Positions 53,806 through 62,128 of a stretch of 64,000 bases of DNA are shown here, piece by piece; position 1 is the first letter of the stretch; the number at the start of each line of letters is the position of its first letter. This DNA comes from Candidatus Aminicenantota bacterium. Its GTDB lineage: Bacteria; Acidobacteriota; Aminicenantia; Aminicenantales; Saccharicenantaceae. A program made the translations under genes and the position numbers. Below the pieces are notes generated by a model. The model did not search any database and was not told where the DNA came from. It was given only the letters and a program-made list of their open reading frames with translations. Location of the stretch: NCBI GenBank assembly GCA_017999365.1, contig JAGNLW010000001.1, positions 690,239-754,238 of the forward strand, in the 5' to 3' direction.

Positions 53806-53961
53806 ATGGCGACCGTCGTGACCGTCCTCTACTACCTCATAACGGCCTTCGTCGCCGTCCTGCTCGTCGCCAATTTCCTGAAGCGGAAGGATTGGCAGGA
53901 GGAGGCCCTCTACATCATCGTCTTCATCCCCTTCCTGCTGCGCCTGCTGAGGCTCAAATGA
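53806..53961 (+). CDS. Small membrane protein (51 aa)
   Basis: Starts one base after the permease stop and overlaps the next ATG by ATGA. It has two hydrophobic segments (VLYYLITAFVAVLLVANFL and LYIIVFIPFLLRLL) around a charged KRKDWQEE loop. It is probably an accessory subunit of the adjacent permease, by position. Confidence 0.7.
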   Translation: MATVVTVLYYLITAFVAVLLVANFLKRKDWQEEALYIIVFIPFLLRLLRLK

Positions 53962-55109
53962 TCCGCAAGGCCGCGATCGCCGGGCTGGGCCTCGTCCTGG
54001 CCGTTTTCGCCGGCCTGAGCTTCCACCGCAGCCGGCACCTTCCCGAGCCCGTCGTGGCCGGCCCGGGCGTCGCGCGCGTGGCCACCCTCGGCGCTTATTT
54101 CGCGCCGGTCAAGGGCACGGTCAACGACGCCCACGTCTACATCCTCGAGGGCCGGGAACCGGGCGGGACCGTGCTCCTCCTCGGCGGCACCCACCCGGAG
54201 GAGCCGGCCGGGCGCCTGGCTTCATGGATCTTCGCCGAGAACGCCGAGATCGTCCGGGGCCGCCTCCTGGTCGTCCTGACGGCCAACCGCAGCGGCTCGA
54301 CAGCGACGCGGCTCGGCGGCGCCTATCCCCCCGACTTCACCGTCCCGACGCCCTACGGCGGACGGACCTTCCGCATGGGCGACCGCTGGTCCAACCCCCT
54401 CGACCAGTGGCCCGACCCCGAGGTCTACCTCCACTACCCGTCGCGCCAGCAGCTGGCCTACGTCGACATCCGCAACCTCAACCGGGCCTTCCCCGGGCGG
54501 CCGAACGGCACCCTGACCGAGCGGACCTGTTACGCCATCACCGAGCTCATCCGGCGGGAGAAGGTCGACATCGCCATCGACTTCCACGAGGCCGAGCTGC
54601 AGTACCCCGTCATCAGCACCATCGTGGCCCACGAGAAGGGTGCCGACCTGGCCGCGGCGGCCTCGATGTTCATCAGCAGCGACGAGGGCTTCGCCATCGG
54701 CGTCGAGAACTCGCCGAAAGCCCTGCGCGGCCTGTCGCACCGCGAGATCGGCGACGCCACCGACGCCATCTCGCTCCTGCTCGAGGCTCCGGAGCCCTTC
54801 CTCGACGCCACGCGCGGCCGCACCGACCGGGCCCTCCTGCTCACCGGCCGGGACGAGTTCGTCGTCCGCGCCGGGAAACGGGGGCTGCTGTTCGAGAAGA
54901 TCGACGACAAGGGCTGGCCCATCGACGTCCGGGTCGGCCGGCACACCTCGACGGTGCTCCAGATCCTCGAGAACTGGACGGCCGACAGGCCGGACAAGGG
55001 CGTCGTCGTAGCGGGGGTCCCCCGCTACACCGAGGTCCTCGAGAAAGGCACGGGCGCCTTCCTCAAGGACCCCCGCACGGCCGACCGCTCCCGCCTCTAC
55101 TACGAGTGA
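53958..55109 (+). CDS. Succinylglutamate desuccinylase/aspartoacylase-like M14 hydrolase
   Basis: A 383-residue protein with an N-terminal hydrophobic anchor (IAGLGLVLAVFAGLSFH). The zinc motif is HPEE in LLGGTHPEEPAGR, followed by NRSGSTATR and IAIDFHEAELQYPV for the catalytic Glu and third ligand. It belongs to the AstE/ASPA branch of M14, hydrolysing N-acyl amino acids or peptides, here likely at the periplasmic side. Coupling to the permease suggests import of the released product. Confidence 0.82.
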   Translation: MIRKAAIAGLGLVLAVFAGLSFHRSRHLPEPVVAGPGVARVATLGAYFAPVKGTVNDAHVYILEGREPGGTVLLLGGTHPEEPAGRLASWIFAENAEIVRGRLLVVLTANRSGSTATRLGGAYPPDFTVPTPYGGRTFRMGDRWSNPLDQWPDPEVYLHYPSRQQLAYVDIRNLNRAFPGRPNGTLTERTCYAITELIRREKVDIAIDFHEAELQYPVISTIVAHEKGADLAAAASMFISSDEGFAIGVENSPKALRGLSHREIGDATDAISLLLEAPEPFLDATRGRTDRALLLTGRDEFVVRAGKRGLLFEKIDDKGWPIDVRVGRHTSTVLQILENWTADRPDKGVVVAGVPRYTEVLEKGTGAFLKDPRTADRSRLYYE

Positions 55110-55134
55110 CGGCCGGGACGGCCCGGGCGCCGTC

Positions 55135-55788
55135 TCAGGCGGTCTTCTTGCCCTTGACGAACCCGACGATGGCCAGGATGACGGCCAGCGCCAGCAGGAT
55201 GCCCAGGACCAGGGTCGTCGACTTCTTGCTGGCGACCGTCTTGTCCAGGTTGGCGGCCAGGGCGTCCTTGTCGGCGGTCAGGGCGGCGAACTTGCGGGCC
55301 TGCTCCTCGGCCGCGGCCGTGAGGGAAGCTTCGGTCTGTTTGAGGGCGGCGATCTCGCCGTCCTTGGCCGTGATCTGGGCCTCCATCTCGGTCACCTGCT
55401 TCCTGAGGCCGGCGATAGCGCCGTTGAGGGAGCGGACCTTCTTCTGGTAGGACGCCTCGGTCTCCTTGCCGGCGGCCAGGGCCTTGTCGAGCTCGGCCTT
55501 CTGGGCCTCGAGCGAGGCCAGCTGGTCCTTGAGCGAGGCGGCCGTGGCCGTGAGCTGCTTGTTCTCGTTCTGGGCCCCTGCCAGCGCGCCCTGCGTGTCC
55601 TTGAGGCTCTTGTCGAGCGCGTCGCTCTTCTGGACGAGCTCGTCGATGCGGGCGTTGGCTTGGGCCAACTGGGCGGCGCTCTCCTGTTCGACCCGCTGCA
55701 GGCGTTTCTTGGAGACGCAGGCGGGCGACAGGACCAGCAGGACGGCGAAGGCCGCGAGGCTCAGGACGGCGAGCGTTCTTTTGGACAT
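55135..55788 (-). CDS. Coiled-coil lipoprotein with C-terminal TM helix
   Basis: A 217-residue protein. It has a lipoprotein signal with lipobox SPAC (Cys24 region), then ~150 residues of heptad coiled coil rich in Ala/Glu/Lys/Gln (for example SLKDTQGALAGAQNENKQLT), then a C-terminal hydrophobic helix (TLVLGILLALAVILAIVGFV) and a KGKK tail. Anchoring at both ends could bridge the two membranes or make a hairpin. SLP/Lpp-like spacer functions are possible. The start has GAGGGAGGAG upstream. Confidence 0.78.
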   Translation of the reverse strand: MSKRTLAVLSLAAFAVLLVLSPACVSKKRLQRVEQESAAQLAQANARIDELVQKSDALDKSLKDTQGALAGAQNENKQLTATAASLKDQLASLEAQKAELDKALAAGKETEASYQKKVRSLNGAIAGLRKQVTEMEAQITAKDGEIAALKQTEASLTAAAEEQARKFAALTADKDALAANLDKTVASKKSTTLVLGILLALAVILAIVGFVKGKKTA

Positions 55789-55969
55789 GACTCCTCCCTC
55801 TTCGAAGATTTATCGCGCCAAGCGGAACAGGGACGGGTCACGGAAAAGGCCGGACCGGACGGGGCCATTATCAGGCCGGTGCGCCGCCGTTGTCAACCCT
55901 GGAAAATGGGGCACTCCTCCGCCTCTCAGGGATTCCCTCTCTCGGGCTTTAGCTCGGGGATATCCTCTG

Positions 55970-55998
55970 GCTCCCCGGCCCCCCGGGGAACGGGGAGC
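55970..55998. repeat. Inverted repeat A of structured intergenic region
   Basis: GCTCCCCG (55970-55977) pairs with CGGGGAGC (55991-55998). Confidence 0.65.
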
Positions 55999-56018
55999 GA
56001 ACCCGGTGAGCGGACCAG

Positions 56019-56056
56019 GCAGGATCGGGACGGAGCACCCGGAGTCCCGATCCTGC
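56019..56056. repeat. Inverted repeat B (13-bp perfect stem)
   Basis: GCAGGATCGGGAC (56019-56031) pairs perfectly with GTCCCGATCCTGC (56044-56056) around a 12-nt loop. Confidence 0.8.
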
Positions 56057-56092
56057 GAAATATCGGGATTAGGCCCTTTCTTACGATATTTC
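56057..56092. repeat. Inverted repeat C
   Basis: GAAATATCG (56057-56065) pairs with CGATATTTC (56084-56092), directly next to repeat B. Confidence 0.7.
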
Positions 56093-56098
56093 CCAGCA

Positions 56099-56125
56099 AC
56101 GCCCCTTCGAGTCACTCCGGGGCGT
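56099..56125. repeat. Inverted repeat D
   Basis: ACGCCCC (56099-56105) pairs with GGGGCGT (56119-56125). Confidence 0.6.
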
Positions 56126-56234
56126 CGCTGATGGTCGCTCCGTAAGCTCCGCTCCCTGCCGGTCCCCTCCTCCAGCAACGGGGATCTGCGAGGACAATCC
56201 CCTCGCCGCCTCGAGAGGGACATCCGGAAACGCG

Positions 56235-56277
56235 AAAAAAAAATTATCCGGGAGATGAATATGACGAACGGGTATAT
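56235..56277 (-). terminator. Possible terminator of the pgsB-C-W operon
   Basis: Downstream of the pgsW stop (minus strand) a weak GAATAT/ATATTC stem is followed by a nine-base T run (A run at 56235-56243 on the plus strand). The stem is AT-rich and weak. Confidence 0.35.
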
Positions 56278-56285
56278 TCCGTTTT

Positions 56286-57362
56286 TCAGAGGGGGCGGCG
56301 GAGGAGGGCCAAGAGGACGGCAAAGGCCAGGACGTAGGCGGCCGTAAGAAGGACGGGCGGGCGGGAGCCGCGGCCGGACCTGTGGTAGAGCGGGGCGGCG
56401 CCCGGCTCGGGCAGTGGCCGGGGGTCCCAGGCGAGGCCGTAGCGTTCGCAGAGACCCCGGATATTGAGGAGGTGGACGACCGGGACGCCCTCGGCGGCCA
56501 TGGCCTGCAGGATGCCGCGCTCGCCCGGCGGCGGGATGAAGACGCCGTCGACGAGGCCCGGCCGGAGCTTGAGGACCTCGGCGCTCGTTCCGATATTGGC
56601 CGTCGAGCCGCCGATGTTGACGAAGGCCGCGATCCTGCGCCCGGCCGCGCGCTCGCGGTAGAGGGCCATGCGCCGGGCCACGTTTCGCGCCAGGTCCGGC
56701 TCCGACAGGAAGGGCGCGTCCCCGGCCCGGAGCCGGGCCTCGAGCCCCGACCGCCCCGCGGGATCCATGTCCCGGCCGACGTCCCCCTCCCCGCCCACGG
56801 ACCGGGCGACGGACGCGGCGTCGGAGAGGCCCGCGGCCCGCAGGCAGTCCTCCATCTCCAGCCAGCCGAAGCCCGGGGCGTTGGCGCCCCACTGCGAGGC
56901 GCCGAGAGAGGAGACGACCAGCGGTTCGAGGCCCAGGACACGGGCCGCGGCCAGCGTGGCCACGATGAGCCCGGGGAACGAGCTCGAGGCCCCGACGGCC
57001 ACCGCGTCACCGCGCCGCGCCCCGGCCTCGCGCAGGAGGGAGACGGCGAGGGCGGCGAAGTCGGGGTTCGTCGTCGTCCTCTTGGCCTCGAGCCGGCCGG
57101 CCGAGGTCGTCACGGGGGAGCTTTCGACGCCGATGAGGCCCGTGCCGTTCGGATCGGCCGCCGGATCGACGGTGACGCCCCGGGCCGAGCGGCAGTCGCG
57201 GATGGCGGCCGTCGCACGGACCATGACGCGGGCCGCTTCGGTCATTTCCGCGACGGCGGCCGGGTCCCGGCCGGGCAAGATCCGCAAGGCGGCGAGATAA
57301 ACGAGGCTCAGCGCGGCCGCGGTATAAACCCCGGCGGCGGCGCGGCGCCTCCCCGAACCCAT
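56286..57362 (-). CDS. pgsW: Poly-gamma-glutamate system protein PgsW
   Basis: A 358-residue protein with an N-terminal and a C-terminal hydrophobic helix. VGASSSFPGLIVATLAAARV, SSLGASQWGANAPGF and VNIGGSTANIGTS match the poly-gamma-glutamate system protein family (TIGR04332). The ATG at 57362 sits on the pgsC stop codon (TGATG); a GTG one codon earlier is possible. It is last in an operon with pgsB and pgsC. Its biochemical role is not known. Confidence 0.75.
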   Translation of the reverse strand: MGSGRRRAAAGVYTAAALSLVYLAALRILPGRDPAAVAEMTEAARVMVRATAAIRDCRSARGVTVDPAADPNGTGLIGVESSPVTTSAGRLEAKRTTTNPDFAALAVSLLREAGARRGDAVAVGASSSFPGLIVATLAAARVLGLEPLVVSSLGASQWGANAPGFGWLEMEDCLRAAGLSDAASVARSVGGEGDVGRDMDPAGRSGLEARLRAGDAPFLSEPDLARNVARRMALYRERAAGRRIAAFVNIGGSTANIGTSAEVLKLRPGLVDGVFIPPPGERGILQAMAAEGVPVVHLLNIRGLCERYGLAWDPRPLPEPGAAPLYHRSGRGSRPPVLLTAAYVLAFAVLLALLRRPL

Positions 57363-57796
57363 CACAATGCCGCCACCAGCCGGGCCACGGCGTAAGTCAG
57401 GGTCGAGACGGCGGCCAGCGAGGCCAGCGCCGGCAGGGGCTTCTGCCGGGCCAGGCTCGAGGCCAGGATGCCGGGCACGATCCAGCCGATGACCCGCGTC
57501 TCGACCGGTCCGGCAAATAACCGGGGCGCGGCCAGGAGCCAGGCCTGCGACAGGAGGGCGCCGACGAGGACGGTCAGGACGAAGCGGCGCCGGCCGAACA
57601 GGATGAGCCGGCGCGACAGGGCCCGGGCGACGGCCCAGGCGGCGAGCGCGACGGCCAGGGTGGCCGCGACGCGGAGAGGCCGGTCGAGGTAGAGGGCGAA
57701 ATAGCCGGCCACGATGATGCCGCCGGGCGAGACGTCGGTGAGCTCGGCCCAGACGAGGGCCAGGACGAGTCCGATGAGCAATGTCTCAACGATCAT
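57362..57796 (-). CDS. pgsC: Poly-gamma-glutamate biosynthesis protein PgsC/CapC
   Basis: A 144-residue integral membrane protein with about five helices. It begins ETLLIGLVLALVWAELTDVS followed by PGGIIVAGYFALYLDRP, the PgsC signature. It is the membrane partner of the PgsB ligase. It overlaps pgsB by 11 nt. Confidence 0.88.
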   Translation of the reverse strand: MIVETLLIGLVLALVWAELTDVSPGGIIVAGYFALYLDRPLRVAATLAVALAAWAVARALSRRLILFGRRRFVLTVLVGALLSQAWLLAAPRLFAGPVETRVIGWIVPGILASSLARQKPLPALASLAAVSTLTYAVARLVAAL

Positions 57797-58991
57797 GGGC
57801 CTTCTCCCGGATTTCCCAATGACGGGCGACCGCCTCGCCCAAGCCGACGAAATTCCCGAGCCCGACGACGACCGGCTCGCCGCTTGTCTTGGCCATGACG
57901 AGGTCCATGAGGGCTTCGGGCGAAGCGGCCGGGGACGCGGCGAAGACGGTCCCGGACGGCGCCCCGCGGTCCACTCCGCGGCGCAGGCGCCGCAGCGCCG
58001 GACGGGCCTGCGGGCCGGCCAGGACGACGGCGGCGAAATCCGCGAAGAAGCCGTCCGCGGCCGCGCCGACCCATTGCAAGGTCCGGTCGCCGCGGTCCTC
58101 GCGCAGGACGAGCAGGGCGACGAGAGGACGGTCCCCGAGCGGCAGGCGGGCCCTCACGGCGGCCAGGGCCGCTGCCGACGACTCGGGCTCGTTGGCGGCG
58201 AAGAGGGAGACGCAGGTCGCGCGGCGCGGCGGTCGCCCGTAGAGCCCGTCCCGGACCTCGAGCCGGCCCGGGTCGGGGGCGGCCGCGGCCATCCCCCGCT
58301 CGGCCGTCTCCCGGTCGACCCCCAAGTCGTCGAGGACGGCCAGAGCCAGACGCCGGTTGGGCTCGAACTCGCCGGGCGGCAGGGCCTCCCCCGCCGAACC
58401 CTCCCCCCGCTCGCCGCTCCGGACAGGCCGCAGTTTCGACCCGGCCCGCCGGACGGTGTCCTCGAATTCCGCTCGGACCTCCTCCTCCGGGAGGAAGACA
58501 TCCGCCTTTTCGGGCACGGCCGAGGCCAGGGCCCGCGCGACGGCCGCCTTGTCCCTGCCCATGTCGTCGAGGTGGTCGAGCCGGACGTTGGTCACGGCCA
58601 GCGTCCCCGGACGGAGGATGCGGCGGGCTTCGACGGCCAGGGTCTCCGGGCCGATGCTCATCATCTCCGAGACCAGGGTATCGGCGCCGAGCTCCGCGGC
58701 CAGGGCGACGAGCCGGACCTGTTCGCGGACGGAGGGCGGGCCGGCCCGTTCGATGTCGCGCTCGGAGCCGTCCGGCAGGATGAGCCGGGGCCGGGACCCG
58801 GTCGTTTTGGCCAGGACGCGGACGCCCGACGCCCTCAGCCCGGCCGCGACGAGCCGGGTCACGCCGGACTTGCCGCGGGTACCGGTGATGGCCACCCGGC
58901 GCGGCACGCGTCGCAGGGCCCGCCCGTGGCGGACGCGCTCGGCCAGAAGGTAGAGAAGGAGCGCGGCCAGCGCTGCGGCGAAAACGATCAG
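57786..58991 (-). CDS. pgsB: Poly-gamma-glutamate synthase PgsB/CapB
   Basis: A ~401-residue Mur-ligase-like amide ligase. An N-terminal transmembrane helix (LIVFAAALAALLLYLLAERV) precedes RRVAITGTRGKSGVTRL, the ATP P-loop (GTRGKSG, GIRGKST in B. subtilis). MSIGPETLAVE, TNVRLDHLDDMG and AAAPDPGRLEVR follow as in PgsB. The first ATG/GTG is the GTG at 58907, which would cut off the membrane helix. The only plausible earlier start is the CTG at 58991, so the start is uncertain. It joins glutamate units with ATP. PgsA/CapA is absent from the window. Confidence 0.85.
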   Translation of the reverse strand: MIVFAAALAALLLYLLAERVRHGRALRRVPRRVAITGTRGKSGVTRLVAAGLRASGVRVLAKTTGSRPRLILPDGSERDIERAGPPSVREQVRLVALAAELGADTLVSEMMSIGPETLAVEARRILRPGTLAVTNVRLDHLDDMGRDKAAVARALASAVPEKADVFLPEEEVRAEFEDTVRRAGSKLRPVRSGERGEGSAGEALPPGEFEPNRRLALAVLDDLGVDRETAERGMAAAAPDPGRLEVRDGLYGRPPRRATCVSLFAANEPESSAAALAAVRARLPLGDRPLVALLVLREDRGDRTLQWVGAAADGFFADFAAVVLAGPQARPALRRLRRGVDRGAPSGTVFAASPAASPEALMDLVMAKTSGEPVVVGLGNFVGLGEAVARHWEIREKAHDR

Positions 58992-59030
58992 CTCGCGCGT
59001 CGTCGGTCTCCCGGGCCTTCCGGCGGACGG

Positions 59031-59684
59031 CTACTTCTTCTTGGCGACCAGGGCCCCGATCTGCGCCTTGTAGGCCTCGAGGTCGGCGACCCCGAAAGTG
59101 ACCTCGCGGTTGTAGGTCTCGAGATCGCCCAGGTAGCGGTTGCCCGAGCCTTGGACGATCTTCCAGGAATAGGGCTGGACGAAGGTGAAGGTGTACTTGA
59201 TGAAATACTTCTCGAACGGGTAGACCCAGACCTCGGCCCGGTTGGCGGCGACGTCCTCGTTGGACCTGTCGGTCGCCTGGAGGAACTGGGTGGGCGTGCC
59301 GCTCGTCGCCCAGCCGGCGTTCTGGTCGACGTCGATCGAGGCCGGGCTGCCGTTGAGAAGATAGACCCGGGAGCGGTCGGTGTTCCAGGGTTGCTGGTTG
59401 TTCTCTTTCCAGAAGTTCTTCTTGACGTGCTCGAGCCGCGCGGCGAACGTGGCCCGGGCGTCGGCCGTGCGGACGGCCCAGAACAGCTCCTGGAAGGCCT
59501 GGCGCCCCGTCTCGGACATCTTGCGGTAGGCCTTCTTCTCGAAGTCCTGCATGATGACGTAGTGCTGGGTGTACCAGACGTCCTTTTTCGGGATGGCCGC
59601 GGCGGCGCGGCCGGCCGCGGACAGGACGGCGGCGGCGATCACGGCGGCGGCGACGGCGGCGCGAAGGGATCTCGAAGCGTTCAC
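59031..59684 (-). CDS. GWxTD domain-containing secreted protein
   Basis: A 217-residue protein with signal peptide (RAAVAAAVIAAAVLSAAGRA). The GTG at 59684 has GGGGAGG 6 nt upstream; in-frame ATGs at 59705 and 59717 lie near the TSS and lack one. YRKMSETGRQAFQELFWAVR and VKKNFWKENNQQ with DRSRVYLLNGSPASID match the GWxTD domain. Function is unknown. It is first in the pgs operon and 39 nt upstream of pgsB. Confidence 0.78.
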   Translation of the reverse strand: MNASRSLRAAVAAAVIAAAVLSAAGRAAAAIPKKDVWYTQHYVIMQDFEKKAYRKMSETGRQAFQELFWAVRTADARATFAARLEHVKKNFWKENNQQPWNTDRSRVYLLNGSPASIDVDQNAGWATSGTPTQFLQATDRSNEDVAANRAEVWVYPFEKYFIKYTFTFVQPYSWKIVQGSGNRYLGDLETYNREVTFGVADLEAYKAQIGALVAKKK

Positions 59685-59719
59685 GGTGGGCCTCCCCGCG
59701 GACATGGCGTTACGCACTC

Positions 59720-59748
59720 AGTATAGGGAACGGGGCGGGGGCCGTCAA
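59720..59748 (-). promoter_or_regulatory. Promoter of the GWxTD-pgs operon
   Basis: On the minus strand: TTGACG (59743-59748), 17-bp spacer, TATACT (59720-59725), 35 nt before the GTG at 59684. Confidence 0.7.
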
Positions 59749-59771
59749 TCGCCCGAACCGGTCCGGCCGGC

Positions 59772-59801
59772 TTGACAAATCCGGGGGGCTGGACGGACAA
59801 T
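59772..59801 (+). promoter_or_regulatory. Promoter of VWFA gene pair (divergent)
   Basis: A perfect TTGACA (59772-59777), 18-bp spacer and GACAAT (59796-59801), 43 nt before the ATG at 59845. It is back-to-back with the pgs promoter. Confidence 0.65.
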
Positions 59802-59844
59802 GGCGTGGAAAGGGTGAGGGTATGTTCTCGTTCCGGGAGGACCC

Positions 59845-62070
59845 ATGTCGCGAAGCCGCTCTTTCCGCTCCGGGCCGGCGCGCCGCGCCGCTGTTCTCAT
59901 CGCGCTCGCCGCGCTGACCGCCCTGTCCTCTCCCGCCGTACCCCAGTCCGCGCCAGCCGACCGCCCGCCGGCCCTGGACCAGAAGCCGCAGCACGAGGTT
60001 TCCGTCGTCCTCAAGCTCGTCCAGGTCTACGTCACCGATAAGAAGGGGCGGCCGGTCGAGGACCTGGGAATGGGTGATTTCTCGGTCACCGACGACGGCC
60101 AGCCCGTCGTCCTGACGGCCTTCGAGAAGCACACGCTCGCCGAGGGCGCGGCCGAGGAGCAGGCCGGGCCCGAGCCGTCGCCGGCGCCCCCGGCCTCCGT
60201 CGGGGACTCCGCCCCCGCCTCGACCCGCAAGTTCTTCCTGTTCTTCGACTTCGCCTTCAACAACGGCCGCGGCGTGTTCAAGGCCCGCAAGGCCGCCCTG
60301 CACTTCCTCGACACCAAGGCCGGGCCGGGCGACGAGGTCGGCATCCTCTCCTATACGATGCTCAAAGGCGTCCGCGTCCACGAGTACCTGACCCGCGACC
60401 TGGCCAAGGTCCGCGAGGTCGTCGAGGGCATCGGCAGCAAGGACATCGCCGGCCGGGCCGCCGACCTCGAGCTCCAGTATTGGACGATGGCCCAGGAGCC
60501 CCTCGCGGGCGCCGGCGGGACGAGCGAAGAGATGATCAAGGCCGCGGCCGGCCGCCCCGTCATCGACCCCATGAAGGACGCCCGCCAGGAGGCCAAGCGC
60601 CAGACCCAGATCTTCATCCTGCGGCTGACGGACCTGGCCCGGTCCCTGCGCTACGTCCCCGGCCAGAAGCACTTCCTGTTCTTCTCGACCGGCGTGCCGG
60701 CCTCGCTCATCTACGGCGGCCAGTCGGGCAATCCGTCGTCGGGCCGGGACCGGTCCTCGTTCGACGCCGGCGACCGCGTCCTGAGGACCCAGAACGAGGA
60801 CATGTACAAGGAATTCGGCGCCTCCGACTGCGCCTTCTACGCCTTCGACACCCGGGCCTCGGCCAAGGAGACCGACCTGTTCGCCTACGACTCCATGACC
60901 TTCGAGTCGGGCGGCCGCGGTTTCCCGGGCGAACAGGGCGTCTTCCAGGACTCGACGAACATCTTCCAGGACGACAAGACGACCGGCCTCAACTCCCTCA
61001 AGCGCATCAGCGACATCACCGGCGGCCGCTACTACGCCAACATCAACATGTTCGAGCGCAACCTCGAGCAGGTCCGGACCCTGACCGGCACATACTACGT
61101 GCTGGGCTACTCCGCGACGGGGCAGGAGGACGGCCGCTTCCGCGAGGTCAAGGTGGCCGTGTCGCGGCCGGACTGCGAGGTCCGGGCCCAGTCGGGCTAC
61201 TTCAATCCCAAGCCGTTCGCCGCGATGTCCAAGCTGGAGAAGGAGCTCCACCTCTACGACCTGGCCCTCAACGAGCGGTCCCTGTCGCGCCTGCCGGAGA
61301 CCTTCCCGATGGCCGCGCTGGCCTTCCCCTCGGGCGAAGGCCTGGGCCTGCGGATCGTGGCCGGCCTCCCGGCCGCGGTCACCGAGCGGCTGACGGGCGC
61401 GAAGGTCGAGTTCGTCTCCCTCGTCTTCGACGCCAAGAACGACGTCCGCGACGTCCGCCGGGTCGAGGTCGATCCCCGGTCCCGGCGGGGCCGGCCGTTG
61501 ACCTTCCTCGCGGGCGTCGCCCTCGAGCCCGGCGACTACACCTGCCGTCTCGTCGTCAGGGACATGGAGACCGGGCGGAGCGCGGTCGGCTCCGCCCGGG
61601 CTTCGGTCCGCGAAGCCCCGCCCGCCGGGGGGCTGCGGCTGGGGACGCCGCTCCTCCTGCGGGCCGCCGCCGGCGGGACCTACCTGGAAGCCGGAACGCC
61701 GAAGGGCCGGGCCCCTCTGGCGTGGCAGCCGGCCTACGATTTCGACCGCTCCTTCCTGGAGCCGGCGGCCGGGCCGGTGCCGCGGCTGACGCCGCGCCTC
61801 GAGGTCCTGGTGCCCTACGCCGTGCCGGGCACGGCCGAGCCCGAGGTCGTCCTGACGGCCCGGCTCATCGATGCCGCCACGGGCGCGGCGGCCTCGGCCG
61901 GAGCGGCCCTGGTCGGCCGGGCGTCGCACGGGGCGACGGAGACCCTGACCCTCGACCTGCCCCTCGACGGCCTCGCCCCGGGCGCCTACCACCTCTACAT
62001 CAACGCCGAGGACCGGGTCTCGGGGACCAAGGCCATGACCCGGACGACGGTGACGATCGCGCCGGATTAA
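59845..62070 (+). CDS. VWFA-related domain protein (paralog 3)
   Basis: A 741-residue secreted protein. Signal peptide RAAVLIALAALTALSSPAVPQ. The domain begins HEVSVVLKLVQVYVTDKKG and DFSVTDDGQPVVLTAF, with RKFFLFFDFAFNNGRG and LFFSTGVPASLIYGG as core strands. YYVLGYSATGQEDGRFREVK ends it, and a ~300-residue C-terminal extension with Ig-like strands follows. GGGAGG precedes the ATG. The next gene is its close paralog 58 nt downstream. Confidence 0.82.
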   Translation: MSRSRSFRSGPARRAAVLIALAALTALSSPAVPQSAPADRPPALDQKPQHEVSVVLKLVQVYVTDKKGRPVEDLGMGDFSVTDDGQPVVLTAFEKHTLAEGAAEEQAGPEPSPAPPASVGDSAPASTRKFFLFFDFAFNNGRGVFKARKAALHFLDTKAGPGDEVGILSYTMLKGVRVHEYLTRDLAKVREVVEGIGSKDIAGRAADLELQYWTMAQEPLAGAGGTSEEMIKAAAGRPVIDPMKDARQEAKRQTQIFILRLTDLARSLRYVPGQKHFLFFSTGVPASLIYGGQSGNPSSGRDRSSFDAGDRVLRTQNEDMYKEFGASDCAFYAFDTRASAKETDLFAYDSMTFESGGRGFPGEQGVFQDSTNIFQDDKTTGLNSLKRISDITGGRYYANINMFERNLEQVRTLTGTYYVLGYSATGQEDGRFREVKVAVSRPDCEVRAQSGYFNPKPFAAMSKLEKELHLYDLALNERSLSRLPETFPMAALAFPSGEGLGLRIVAGLPAAVTERLTGAKVEFVSLVFDAKNDVRDVRRVEVDPRSRRGRPLTFLAGVALEPGDYTCRLVVRDMETGRSAVGSARASVREAPPAGGLRLGTPLLLRAAAGGTYLEAGTPKGRAPLAWQPAYDFDRSFLEPAAGPVPRLTPRLEVLVPYAVPGTAEPEVVLTARLIDAATGAAASAGAALVGRASHGATETLTLDLPLDGLAPGAYHLYINAEDRVSGTKAMTRTTVTIAPD

Positions 62071-62128
62071 AAGAGGGGGAAGATGGAAACCCAAACATCA
62101 CAGGGAAGGGAAGGGAAAAGCTAGCGTG

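Larger units (their letters stand above)
55789..56285. other. Gene-free, hairpin-rich intergenic region
   Basis: No convincing gene lies in this ~500-bp stretch between two minus-strand genes. The open frames in it are short and have no start or homology signals. It holds at least four strong inverted repeats between 55970 and 56125. That density is unlike any other intergenic space in the window. Confidence 0.7.

Noticed and set aside
51681..53807. Upstream extension of the secreted peptidase to 53807
   Set aside because: The extension is Asp/Gly/Gln-rich, antisense to the permease, and the ATG at 51680 has a perfect Shine-Dalgarno and signal peptide.
55789..56285. Short open frames in the hairpin-rich region
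   Set aside because: Proline/arginine-rich low-complexity frames without start signals.
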